Below, one piece after another: positions 1 to 6,629 of a stretch of DNA of 8,778 nt (the stretch's first letter is position 1; every line of letters starts with the position of its first letter). The position numbers and the translations under genes were made by a program. Source of the DNA: Actinomycetota bacterium (lineage in GTDB: Bacteria; Actinomycetota; UBA4738; HRBIN12); contig VAYX01000159.1 of assembly GCA_005885325.1 (NCBI GenBank), positions 1-8,778 on the forward strand. Direction: 5' to 3'. The notes beneath the pieces were generated by a model. That model saw only the letters and a list, made by a program, of their open reading frames with translations. It made no database searches and was not told the DNA's origin.

Positions 1-1
1 G

Positions 2-235
2 CAGATGAACGCGCGCGAGGCCATGCACGTCCTGGAGCTCCGGTCCACGCCCCAGGGACACCCCGTGTACCGACGCGTCGTGCAGCGGATGCACCGGCTG
101 ATCGACGAGAAGGCGGGCCATCACGCCATCGCCGGCGCCATGGGATACGTCGACCATTCGAACGTGGAGCTCGAGCGCCTGGAGGCCGAGCGCCGCACGG
201 AAGCCAAGCGTGCACTGAGCGAAGGTCGCGGCTGA
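2..235 (+). CDS. thyX: C-terminal part of a ThyX-like flavin-dependent thymidylate synthase (5' end outside window)
   Basis: The reading frame is open to the left edge (the codon before the first ATG is an in-frame CAG), so this is the 3' end of a longer gene; the ATG at position 5 is probably internal. The visible segment begins QMNAREAMHVLELRS, which matches the NAR...(F/L)LxLR element near the C-terminus of ThyX, a region that helps bind dUMP and FAD in characterised enzymes. It continues with PQGHPVYRR and an Arg/Glu-rich helical end (ELERLEAERR). ThyX makes dTMP from dUMP using methylene-tetrahydrofolate and reduced flavin. The diagnostic RHRxxSxNexSxRY motif would lie upstream and cannot be seen, so the call rests on the C-terminus alone. 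A ThyX-related paralogue is the main alternative. The gene ends 28 bases before the next start. Confidence 0.62.
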   Translation, partial: QMNAREAMHVLELRSTPQGHPVYRRVVQRMHRLIDEKAGHHAIAGAMGYVDHSNVELERLEAERRTEAKRALSEGRG

Positions 236-248
236 CCCTTCCATCGGG

Positions 249-254
249 TACCCT
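249..254 (+). promoter_or_regulatory. Possible -10 element (TACCCT) ahead of the small membrane protein gene
   Basis: TACCCT fits the loose TAnnnT -10 consensus used by many actinobacterial housekeeping promoters. It lies 9 bases before the ATG at 264. No purine-rich ribosome binding site is visible between 236 and 263, so a leaderless or near-leaderless transcript is possible. No convincing -35 is seen and the element sits inside a GGGTACCC palindrome, so this may be chance. If real, it would be the promoter for the small gene plus the his operon. Confidence 0.25.
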
Positions 255-263
255 TGCGGCCCC

Positions 264-446
264 ATGGACCGTCAAGCGACGTTCCTGTTGGCCCTGGGCC
301 TACTCATCGTCGCCGCGGCGTTCGTCTCCGCGAGCGGCTGGATCCTGTTCGTCTGGGACCGGCGGACGGACCGCGCCAGCGGGACGGCCGCCGGGATCAG
401 CCACGCGACCACCCACGCGCACCACGAGGTCCACGAGGAGCGCTAG
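264..446 (+). CDS. Small single-pass membrane protein with histidine-rich tail, upstream of hisD
   Basis: I do not recognise a family. The 60-residue product has a short polar N-terminus (MDRQ), one hydrophobic helix at about residues 7-31 ending in WILFVW, then a positively charged stretch (DRRTDR), which predicts a single membrane span with a cytoplasmic C-terminal tail. The tail carries five histidines in eleven residues (47, 51, 53, 54 and 57). The gene lacks a clear Shine-Dalgarno site but fills the gap between thyX and hisD exactly: its TAG stop is immediately followed by the hisD GTG, and the hisD ribosome binding site (GAGGAG) lies inside its last codons. It is therefore probably co-transcribed and coupled with hisD. 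The histidine cluster could be a metal-binding tail, a histidine-sensing leader-like feature, or chance. Its position and TM segment make a real gene likelier than a spurious ORF. Confidence 0.6.
   Translation: MDRQATFLLALGLLIVAAAFVSASGWILFVWDRRTDRASGTAAGISHATTHAHHEVHEER
435..440 (+). promoter_or_regulatory. Ribosome binding site of hisD (GAGGAG)
   Basis: GAGGAG lies 6 bases before the GTG at 447. It supports that GTG as the hisD start even though it directly abuts the previous gene's TAG stop. The site is embedded in the final Glu-Glu codons of the small upstream gene, so ribosomes translating that gene pass over it. Confidence 0.7.
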
Positions 447-1733
447 GTGCTCGAGCTCCTCGACCTCCGGGACCGGAGGGAGCGGCTCGAGCCCCGAAGC
501 CTCGAGATCGATCCCTCCGTAGCCGACGCGGTACGCGGCATCATCGACCGCGTCCGCGCCGAGGGCGACGACGCCCTCTTCGACCTCACGCTGAAGTTCG
601 ACGGCGCGGACCTCCGACAGGGCGGCCTCCCCGTCTCGCCGCAGGAGTTCCAGCGAGCAGAAGAGGCCGTGCCCTCGGAGCTGAAGGCGGCTCTCGACGC
701 CCTGGTCGAGCGCCTCACCGACCTCCATCGCCGTCAGCTCCCGGCGGAGTGGTGGGACGAGCGCGACGGCATCCGGTTCGGCGAGATCGTGCGTCCGCTG
801 GCCAGGGCCGGGTGCTACGTGCCGGGCGGGCGGGCCGAGTATCCATCCTCGGTAGCGATGACCGTCGTCCCGGCTGTCGTCGCCGGCGTCGAGGGTGTCG
901 TGGTCTGCACCCCGCCGTCGCCGGACGGCTCGATCCACCCCGCCGTGCTGTACGCGGCGGCCCGGGCCGGCGCAACCGCGGTGGCGAAAGTCGGCGGGGC
1001 CCAGGCCGTGGCGGCCCTGGCGTTCGGCACCGCGTCGATCGAGGCCGTCGACCGGATCGTCGGGCCAGGCAACGCGTACGTGACCGAGGCCAAGCGGCAG
1101 GTCGCCGGGTTCGTCGGCATCGACGGGCTGGCCGGTCCGACGGAGCTCGCCGTCGTGGCCGATTCTTCGGCCGATCCCGCCTGGGTGGCCGCCGACCTGG
1201 TGGCCCAGGCCGAGCACGATCCCGATGCGCTCGCCGTCCTGATCGCCTTCGACGCGGACGTCGTGAGCGAGGTGGAGAAGGCGCTCGAGGCCGAGGTGGC
1301 TCGGGCCGGCCGGAGTGAGGTGGTGAAGGCAGCCCTCGCGCACGCGCGCACGGTGCTGGTCGCCGACGAAGACCAGGCCGTCGAGGTGGTCGACGGCCTG
1401 GCCCCCGAGCACCTCCACCTGGTGGTGGCCGACCCCGGGCACTTCGCCCAACGCATCAGGAACGCCGGCGCCATCTTCGTCGGCGGGTTCACCCCGGTGC
1501 CGTTCGGCGACTACGGCGTGGCCTCGAACCACGTCCTTCCGACGGCGGGCACGGCGCGCTTCTCCTCCGGGCTGCGGTCCGCCGACTTCGTGAAGGTCTC
1601 CTCGGTGGTGGAGGTCTCCGACGGGGCCGCCGCCCGTCTGGCTCCGGAGGTCGCGAGGATCGCGTTCGCCGAAGGGCTTCCGGGCCACGCTCGGGCGGTG
1701 GAGATCCGGGCCCGGGGACGGAGGCCGACGTGA
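447..1733 (+). CDS. hisD: Histidinol dehydrogenase
   Basis: HisD is a cytosolic, zinc-dependent, NAD+-linked enzyme that oxidises L-histidinol twice to give L-histidine, the last step of the pathway. At 428 residues it is the usual length. The family signature VGPGNAYVTEAKRQVAG is at residues 205-221, followed by GPTELAVVAD. Zinc ligands align with those of the E. coli enzyme at a constant offset of five: Gln254 and His257 (QAEHD), Asp355 (FGDYG) and His414 (LPGHA). The catalytic Glu-His pair is at 321-322 (PEHL). The conserved block NAGAIFVGGFTPVPFGDY starts at 339. The GTG start directly follows the TAG of the preceding small gene and has GAGGAG six bases upstream; the N-terminus (LELLDLRDR) looks right for the family. 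It is the first gene of the his operon and overlaps hisC by four bases (GTGA). Confidence 0.98.
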   Translation: MLELLDLRDRRERLEPRSLEIDPSVADAVRGIIDRVRAEGDDALFDLTLKFDGADLRQGGLPVSPQEFQRAEEAVPSELKAALDALVERLTDLHRRQLPAEWWDERDGIRFGEIVRPLARAGCYVPGGRAEYPSSVAMTVVPAVVAGVEGVVVCTPPSPDGSIHPAVLYAAARAGATAVAKVGGAQAVAALAFGTASIEAVDRIVGPGNAYVTEAKRQVAGFVGIDGLAGPTELAVVADSSADPAWVAADLVAQAEHDPDALAVLIAFDADVVSEVEKALEAEVARAGRSEVVKAALAHARTVLVADEDQAVEVVDGLAPEHLHLVVADPGHFAQRIRNAGAIFVGGFTPVPFGDYGVASNHVLPTAGTARFSSGLRSADFVKVSSVVEVSDGAAARLAPEVARIAFAEGLPGHARAVEIRARGRRPT

Positions 1734-2779
1734 CGCCTGCGGTTCCCCGTCGCGGCCTCCGGGACCTGGAGCCCTACCAGGCGCCCCAGCTCGAGGTGGC
1801 CGCCCGGCTGAACACGAACGAGTGCCCGTATCCCCTACCGGAGAGCTTCCGGGGCGAGCTGGGCGACGCGGTCCGCGCGCTCGAGCTGCATCGGTATCCG
1901 GACCGGGAGGCGCAGGAGCTGCGCGAAGCGCTGGCCAAGCACGCCGGCCATCCCGTCGAGGGAACGTGGGCGGCGAACGGATCGAACGAGGTGATCGAAC
2001 AGCTCCTGTTGGCGTACGGCGGGCCGGGCCGGCGGGTCGTGGTGTTCCAGCCGACGTACGTCCTCCACGAGCGGCTGGCATGGGTGACCCACGGCGACCT
2101 GTTCCCCCTGTCCCTCGACGAACCGTGGTCCATCTCGACGCACGACGCGGCCCGAGCCCTCGCCGCACAGCCTGCCGTTGTCTTCGTCTGCTCCCCCAAC
2201 AACCCGACGGGGAACGCGCAGCCGGTCGAGGTCGTCGAGGAGCTCGCAGCCGGCGGGGACTCGCTCGTCGTGGTGGACGAGGCCTACATCGAGTTCGGTG
2301 GGCGCTCGGCGGCGGGACTCGTTGCCGGGTACCCGAACGTGGCCGTGGTTCGCACGTTCTCCAAGGCCTTCGCCCTCGCGGGCGCCCGGATCGGCTACTG
2401 CCTGGCGTCGCCCGAGGTGGTAGACGACCTTCGCAGGGTGCGGCTCCCCTATCATCTTTCGGCCCTCACCCAGGCGGCCGGGCTGATCGCCCTGCGCCAC
2501 AAGGAGGACGCCCTGGCCATCCTCGACGCGGTTCGGCAGGAGCGCGACCGCATCCTGGGCGAGCTTCCCGCGCTCGAGGTCCGGGCCTTCCCGTCCGATG
2601 CCAACTTCGTGCTGTTTCGGCCACCGAAGCCGGCCCGGGAGGTGTGGCGGGGGTTGCTGGACCGAGGCGTTCTCGTCCGCGACATGACGTCCGTGGTCCC
2701 CGACTGCCTGCGGGTCACCGCGGGTACGCCCGAGGAGGTCGGCAGGTTCCTGTCGGCGCTGAAGGAGGTCCTGGCATGA
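1730..2779 (+). CDS. hisC: Histidinol-phosphate aminotransferase
   Basis: HisC is a PLP-dependent fold-type I aminotransferase that converts imidazole-acetol phosphate plus glutamate to L-histidinol phosphate and 2-oxoglutarate. Its 349 residues are typical. Family landmarks are LNTNECPYP (residues 27-35), the PLP-contacting SPNNPTG (155-161), DEAYIEF with Asp183 and Tyr186, the Schiff-base lysine Lys212 in TFSKAFALAGARIGY, and the substrate carboxylate arginine Arg328 in CLRVTAGT. The start is GTG within a GTGA overlap with the hisD stop, supported by GGAGG at 1720-1724, five bases upstream. The gene overlaps hisB by four bases (ATGA). The enzyme could also act on aromatic amino acids, as some HisC homologues do, but its operon position makes histidine synthesis its main role. 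Confidence 0.97.
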   Translation: MTPAVPRRGLRDLEPYQAPQLEVAARLNTNECPYPLPESFRGELGDAVRALELHRYPDREAQELREALAKHAGHPVEGTWAANGSNEVIEQLLLAYGGPGRRVVVFQPTYVLHERLAWVTHGDLFPLSLDEPWSISTHDAARALAAQPAVVFVCSPNNPTGNAQPVEVVEELAAGGDSLVVVDEAYIEFGGRSAAGLVAGYPNVAVVRTFSKAFALAGARIGYCLASPEVVDDLRRVRLPYHLSALTQAAGLIALRHKEDALAILDAVRQERDRILGELPALEVRAFPSDANFVLFRPPKPAREVWRGLLDRGVLVRDMTSVVPDCLRVTAGTPEEVGRFLSALKEVLA

Positions 2780-3363
2780 GCCCGCGCGACGCCATCGTCG
2801 AGCGGAGCACCAAGGAGACCACCGTTCGCGTGGAGCTCCGTCTCGACGGGTCGGGCTCGGCCAGCGCCGATACCGGACTCCCGTTCTTCGACCACATGCT
2901 GGAGCAGCTCGGGACCCACGCCGGGTTCGACCTCACGGTCACCGCCAAGGGCGACCTCGATGTGGACGGCCACCACACGGTGGAGGACGTGGGGCTGGCG
3001 CTGGGGGAAGCGCTCGCCGAGGCCCTCGGCGACAAGCGCGGCATCCGCCGGTTCGCCTCGATCACCGTGCCCCTCGACGAGGCCGCCGTCGAGGTGGCGC
3101 TCGACCTGTCCGGCCGACCGTTCGTCGTGCACGACGTCGAGGTCCAGGCCGAGACCATCGGGACCTACGACTCCGGGCTCACGGAGGACTTCGTCCGGGC
3201 CCTCGCCGCCGCCGCGCAGATGACGCTGCACGTTCGATTGGTGCGGGGACGATCCCCCCACCATGTGGTCGAGGCCGAGTTCAAGGCCCTGGCTCGAGCG
3301 CTCGGGGACGCATGCTCGTCGACCGGGCGTGGCGGGACGCCCTCGACCAAGGGGACGCTGTGA
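2776..3363 (+). CDS. hisB: Imidazoleglycerol-phosphate dehydratase (monofunctional)
   Basis: HisB dehydrates imidazoleglycerol phosphate to imidazole-acetol phosphate and uses Mn2+. The 195-residue protein is the stand-alone dehydratase form; the HAD-type histidinol-phosphatase domain fused to it in enterobacteria is absent. Metal-site motifs are FFDHMLEQLGTH (His40), DGHHTVED (His66, His67, Glu70), LHVRLVRG (His152) and HHVVEAEFKALARAL (His162, His163, Glu166). ETIGTYDSGLTEDF (126-139) and the C-terminal PSTKGTL are also typical. The residue two before the second HH is Ser160 where Asn is usual, a minor variation. The ATG at 2776 overlaps the hisC stop (ATGA) and has AAGGAGG seven bases upstream; the same frame runs open far upstream, but that part is not coding. 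It overlaps hisH by four bases. Confidence 0.97.
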   Translation: MSPRDAIVERSTKETTVRVELRLDGSGSASADTGLPFFDHMLEQLGTHAGFDLTVTAKGDLDVDGHHTVEDVGLALGEALAEALGDKRGIRRFASITVPLDEAAVEVALDLSGRPFVVHDVEVQAETIGTYDSGLTEDFVRALAAAAQMTLHVRLVRGRSPHHVVEAEFKALARALGDACSSTGRGGTPSTKGTL

Positions 3364-3965
3364 CCATCGCGATCCTGGACTACGGGATGGGGAACCTTCG
3401 CTCGGTGGCTCGCGCCATCGAACGGGTGGGCGGCGTGCCGGAGGTCGTCGACGAGGCCGGCCCCGCGCTCGCCGCCGACGCGCTCGTCGTCCCCGGTGTC
3501 GGGCACTTCGGCGCGTGCATGCGGAACTTGATGGACCGGCGGCTCGACGGCGCGGTCCGGGACTTCGCCGCGACCGGACGGCCACTGTTCGGCGTGTGCG
3601 TGGGGATGCAGATCCTGTTCAAGCGGAGCGAGGAGGACCCTCAGGAGGGTCTGGGGATCGTCCCGGGGCAGGCGAGGAAGTTGCCCCCCGTGGTGAAGGT
3701 GCCTCACATGGGATGGAACACGGTGGACTGGGTCTTCGACCACCCCTTCGTGCGGAACCTCCCCACCCGCACCAGCTTCTATTTCGTCCACTCGTATGCG
3801 GCCGACATCGTCGCGGGCGTGACCGTGGGGACGGCGGAGCACGGCCGGCCGTTCTCCGCCGCGATCGCTCGCGAGAACGTGTTCGCCACCCAGTTCCACC
3901 CCGAGAAGTCGAGCGACGCCGGGCTGGCCATCTACGAGGCCTTCGTGAAGGAGGCGGCGACGTGA
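3360..3965 (+). CDS. hisH: Imidazole glycerol phosphate synthase, glutaminase subunit
   Basis: HisH is a class I (triad) glutamine amidotransferase that hydrolyses glutamine and passes ammonia to HisF. The 201-residue protein opens with TIAILDYGMGNLRSV, the conserved N-terminus. The oxyanion-hole motif PGVGHFG is at 45-51, the nucleophile Cys80 is in LFGVCVGMQ, and His180 and Glu182 are in QFHPEKS, completing the triad. VPHMGWN (114-120) is typical. The start is taken as the GTG at 3360, which gives the family N-terminus, overlaps the hisB stop (GTGA) and has AAGGGGA five bases upstream. An ATG at 3312 in the same frame would add 16 residues with no family resemblance and is rejected. The gene overlaps hisA by four bases. 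Confidence 0.97.
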   Translation: MTIAILDYGMGNLRSVARAIERVGGVPEVVDEAGPALAADALVVPGVGHFGACMRNLMDRRLDGAVRDFAATGRPLFGVCVGMQILFKRSEEDPQEGLGIVPGQARKLPPVVKVPHMGWNTVDWVFDHPFVRNLPTRTSFYFVHSYAADIVAGVTVGTAEHGRPFSAAIARENVFATQFHPEKSSDAGLAIYEAFVKEAAT

Positions 3966-4663
3966 TCGTCATCCCCGCGATCGACCTCCACGGAGGGCGA
4001 TGCGTGCGGCTGTTCCGGGGCGATCCGACGGCCGAGACGGTGTACGACGCCGACCCCGTCGAGGTTGCCAAGCGCTTCGAGGCCGACGGCGCTCGCCGGC
4101 TGCACGTCGTCGACCTGGACGCGGCGCTGGGGACCGGGTCGAACGCCGAGGTGATCCTGGCCATCTGCCGGAACGTCGCCGTGCCGGTCCAGCTCGGCGG
4201 GGGCCTGCGCACGATCGACGCGGTCGAGGGGGCTCTGGAGGCCGGCGCGGCCCGGGCCATCCTGGGGACGTCCGCCGCCCTCAATCCCGGGTTCCTCTCC
4301 GAGGCCGTCGAGCAGTTCCACGACCAGGTCGTGGTGGCCATCGATGTGCAGGACGGACACGTGATGGTCGAGGGGTGGCGCAAGCAGGGACCTCGACTGG
4401 AGGAGGCCGTCTCCTCGCTCCGAGACGCGGGCGCGCCGCGGTTCCTGGTCACCTCCATCCAGCAGGACGGGACGATGGATGGTCCGGACCTCGCGCTGTA
4501 CGAGCGCGTGCTGTCGCTCACCGAACTGCCGGTGATCGCGAGCGGCGGCGTGCGCAAAGCCGACGACGTCTGGGCCCTCCGGGACCTCGGCGTCGAGGCG
4601 GCGGTGGTGGGCAAGGCGCTCTACTCCGGAACGTTGCAGCTGGGCGAGGTGGTACGGGGATGA
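3962..4663 (+). CDS. hisA: ProFAR isomerase (phosphoribosylformimino-AICAR-phosphate isomerase)
   Basis: HisA is a (beta/alpha)8-barrel enzyme that performs the Amadori rearrangement of ProFAR to PRFAR. The 233-residue product starts MIVIPAIDLHGGRCVRL with catalytic acid/base Asp8. Asp128 in VAIDVQDG is the second catalytic aspartate. Phosphate-binding segments are LGGGLRT (78-84), VTSIQQDGT (163-171) and IASGGVR (192-198). The usual TDI or TEI after the sixth strand is TSI here. Actinobacteria often carry PriA, a HisA/TrpF bifunctional enzyme, but this protein has GGGLRT where PriA has SGGIRD, and Glu137 before GW where PriA has Arg. A single-function HisA is therefore favoured. The GTG start overlaps the hisH stop (GTGA) and has AAGGAGG seven bases upstream. 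It overlaps hisF by four bases. Confidence 0.94.
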   Translation: MIVIPAIDLHGGRCVRLFRGDPTAETVYDADPVEVAKRFEADGARRLHVVDLDAALGTGSNAEVILAICRNVAVPVQLGGGLRTIDAVEGALEAGAARAILGTSAALNPGFLSEAVEQFHDQVVVAIDVQDGHVMVEGWRKQGPRLEEAVSSLRDAGAPRFLVTSIQQDGTMDGPDLALYERVLSLTELPVIASGGVRKADDVWALRDLGVEAAVVGKALYSGTLQLGEVVRG

Positions 4664-5424
4664 CCCTGTCCAAGCGGATCATCCCCTGCCTCGACGTGGA
4701 CGCCGGCCGCGTGGTGAAGGGCGTTCGGTTCGAGGACCTCCGTGACGCGGGCGACCCCGTGGAGCTGGCCGCGCGGTACGACGCGGAGGGTGGCGACGAG
4801 CTCGTGTTCCTCGACATCACGGCGACGGTCGAGGGCCGGCGGGCCACCTTCGACGTGATCTCGCGAACCGCCGAGCAGGTGTTCATCCCGCTCACGGTCG
4901 GTGGGGGCGTGCGGAGCGAGGAGGACGTTCGGTCATTGCTTCGGGCGGGCGCGGACAAGGTCTCGCTGAACACTGCGGCCACGCGCGACCCGGCCCTCCT
5001 GTCCAGGTGCGCGGACCGGTTCGGCACGCAATGCATGGTCGTGGCGATCGACGCGAAGCGCCGGGGCGACCATGGGTGGGAGGTCGTGGTCGAGTCCGGG
5101 CGCACGCCGACCGGCCGGGACGCCGTGGAGTGGGCGGTCGAAGCCACCGAGAACCATGGCGCGGGGGAGGTCCTGCTGACGTCGATGGACCGAGACGGGA
5201 CCGGCGAGGGCTACGACCTGGAGCTCCTCCAGGCGGTGGCCACGGCGGTGGCCGTGCCGGTCGTGGCCAGCGGAGGGGCGGGGACGGTCGAGCACTTCGC
5301 CAAGGCCCTCACGGAGGGACGAGCCGATGCGGTGCTCGCCGCGTCCCGGTTCCACTCGGGCCAGCTCTCCATCCGCGAGGTCAAGGAGGGCCTGGCCCGA
5401 AGGCGGATCCCGGTGAGGTTGTGA
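4660..5424 (+). CDS. hisF: Imidazole glycerol phosphate synthase, cyclase subunit
   Basis: HisF is the (beta/alpha)8-barrel partner of HisH. It uses ammonia channelled from HisH to convert PRFAR into imidazoleglycerol phosphate and AICAR, the latter feeding purine synthesis. The 254-residue length is typical. The catalytic aspartates are Asp12 (IIPCLDVDAGRVVKG) and Asp131 (VAIDAKR). Other family blocks are LTVGGGVR (78-85), DKVSLNTAA (99-107), LLTSMDRDGTGEGYD (172-186) and VVASGGAGT (201-209). The ATG at 4660 overlaps the hisA stop (ATGA) with GAGGTGG seven bases upstream. Unlike in Mycobacterium, no inositol-monophosphatase-like gene lies between hisA and hisF. It shares one base with hisI (TGATG). 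Confidence 0.98.
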   Translation: MTLSKRIIPCLDVDAGRVVKGVRFEDLRDAGDPVELAARYDAEGGDELVFLDITATVEGRRATFDVISRTAEQVFIPLTVGGGVRSEEDVRSLLRAGADKVSLNTAATRDPALLSRCADRFGTQCMVVAIDAKRRGDHGWEVVVESGRTPTGRDAVEWAVEATENHGAGEVLLTSMDRDGTGEGYDLELLQAVATAVAVPVVASGGAGTVEHFAKALTEGRADAVLAASRFHSGQLSIREVKEGLARRRIPVRL

Positions 5425-5747
5425 TGGAGCGGGTGGACCTCGACGCGCTCACGTTCGACGACCGGGGCCTGCTCCCGGCGATCGTTCAGGACGCCGAGAA
5501 CGACGAGGTGCTGATGCTGGCCTGGATGAGCCGGGAGTCGGTTGAGCGAACCCTCGACGAGGGCAAGACCGTGTTCTGGAGCCGCTCCAGGAACGAGCTG
5601 TGGCGCAAGGGCGAGACGAGCGGCCACGTCCAGCACGTGGAGGAGGTCCGGGTCGACTGCGACGGTGACGTCTTGCTCGTCCGGGTCCACCAGGTCGGCC
5701 CGGCCTGCCACCTGGGCGAGCGAAGCTGCTTCCATCGGGGGCTGTGA
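5424..5747 (+). CDS. hisI: Phosphoribosyl-AMP cyclohydrolase (single-domain)
   Basis: HisI opens the purine ring of PR-AMP to give ProFAR and needs zinc. The 107-residue protein is the stand-alone cyclohydrolase without a fused HisE pyrophosphohydrolase domain. Visible motifs are LMLAWM (30-35), FWSRSRNELWRKGETSGH (51-68), the Asp-rich metal site VDCDGD (77-82) and GPACHLGERSCF (92-103). The three zinc-binding cysteines are Cys79, Cys95 and Cys102. The ATG at 5424 shares one base with the hisF stop, and GGTGAGG lies five bases upstream. Because the preceding reaction (PR-ATP to PR-AMP) needs HisE, and no hisE is present in the window, a separate gene elsewhere is expected. Confidence 0.97.
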   Translation: MERVDLDALTFDDRGLLPAIVQDAENDEVLMLAWMSRESVERTLDEGKTVFWSRSRNELWRKGETSGHVQHVEEVRVDCDGDVLLVRVHQVGPACHLGERSCFHRGL

Positions 5748-6622
5748 TGCTGCGCATGGTCATCCCGAAGGGTTCGCTCGAGGAACAGACCCTCCGGCTG
5801 CTCGAGGCCGCGGACCTCCACGTCCGCCGGGGCTCGCCCCGGGACTACCACGGCACGGTCGACGACGAACGCATCGAGCGCATCTCGCTCCTTCGGCCGC
5901 AGGAGATCCCGACCTACATCCAGGACGGGCTGTTCGACCTCGGCATCACCGGGCGGGATTGGATCGAGGAAACAGGCGCCGACGTCGAGGTCCTGGCATC
6001 GCTCGAGTACGCGAAGAGCGGCACCGGCCGAGGCGTGCGCATCGTGCTGGCCGTCCCCGGCGACCACCCGGCGAACAGCGCGAAGGAGCTCCCGCCCGAT
6101 TCACGCATCTCCACGGAGTACGTGAACCTCACCCGCCGGTACTTCCACGACCTCGGCATCCCGGTCCGCGTCGTCTGGTCCCACGGCGCGACCGAGGCGA
6201 AGGTCCCCGAGATCGTCGACGCCATCGTGGACGTGACCGAGACCGGCAGCACGCTTCGGGCCCACGGTATGAAGGTCATCGAGACGCTCCTCGAATCCGA
6301 GGTCCTCCTGATGGCCAACCGAGCCTCGGCGGCCGACCCCGTCAAGCGCGCGGCCATGGACGACATCACGACCCTCCTCCTGGGAGCGCTGCGGGCAGAG
6401 GGGCGCGTCCTGATCAAGCTGAACGTGAGCGAGGAGAACCTTCGCGCGGTCTTGGACGTCGTGCCCTCGATGAAGTCGCCGACCGTCTCCCAGCTGTCCG
6501 ACGGGGGCTACGCCATCGAAACGGTCGTCGACAAGGCCACGGTCAACACGCTGATCCCCCTCCTGAAGGCGAAGGGCGCCACCGACATCCTGGAGCTCCC
6601 GATCTCGAAGATCGTGCCGTGA
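5747..6622 (+). CDS. hisG: ATP phosphoribosyltransferase, long form with regulatory domain
   Basis: HisG condenses ATP with PRPP to PR-ATP, the committed step, and is normally feedback-inhibited by histidine. The 291-residue product is the long, self-sufficient form that does not need HisZ. The catalytic part has the N-terminal strand MLRMVIPKGSLEEQT, LRPQEIPTYIQDG (49-61), DLGITGRDWI (64-73) and the PRPP-binding loop DVTETGSTL (162-170). Residues from about 215 to the end form the ACT-like regulatory domain. The sequence around VWSHGATEAKVPEIVDAIVD and the ending ELPISKIVP resemble HisG of archaea and non-actinobacterial phyla more than the mycobacterial form, from memory of those families. 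ATG at 5747 shares one base with the hisI stop and has GGGGG five bases upstream; a GTG one codon earlier (5744) is an alternative. It is the last gene of the operon, an unusual place for hisG. Confidence 0.96.
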   Translation: MLRMVIPKGSLEEQTLRLLEAADLHVRRGSPRDYHGTVDDERIERISLLRPQEIPTYIQDGLFDLGITGRDWIEETGADVEVLASLEYAKSGTGRGVRIVLAVPGDHPANSAKELPPDSRISTEYVNLTRRYFHDLGIPVRVVWSHGATEAKVPEIVDAIVDVTETGSTLRAHGMKVIETLLESEVLLMANRASAADPVKRAAMDDITTLLLGALRAEGRVLIKLNVSEENLRAVLDVVPSMKSPTVSQLSDGGYAIETVVDKATVNTLIPLLKAKGATDILELPISKIVP

Positions 6623-6629
6623 GCTCGGC

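Noticed and set aside
246..253. GGGTACCC palindrome before the small gene
   Set aside because: An 8-base palindrome is common by chance in GC-rich DNA, and nothing else around it suggests an operator.
254..1318. A 354-residue plus-strand frame overlapping the small gene and hisD
   Set aside because: The translation is almost wholly Arg/Gly/Pro/Ala, typical of a shifted frame of a GC-rich gene, and hisD occupies the same stretch with full family motifs.
300..2168. A 622-residue open frame on the minus strand opposite hisD and hisC
   Set aside because: It is rich in Arg, Gly, Pro and His with no recognisable domain, and lies opposite two clear enzymes. Long antisense frames are expected in GC-rich genes.
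1822..2775. Upstream extension of the hisB frame
   Set aside because: It overlaps all of hisC and is low-complexity. HisB family similarity begins only at the ATG at 2776, which has a strong ribosome binding site.
3312..3359. Earlier ATG start for hisH
   Set aside because: The added 16 residues do not resemble HisH. The GTG at 3360 gives the conserved N-terminus and the same overlap pattern as the other his junctions.
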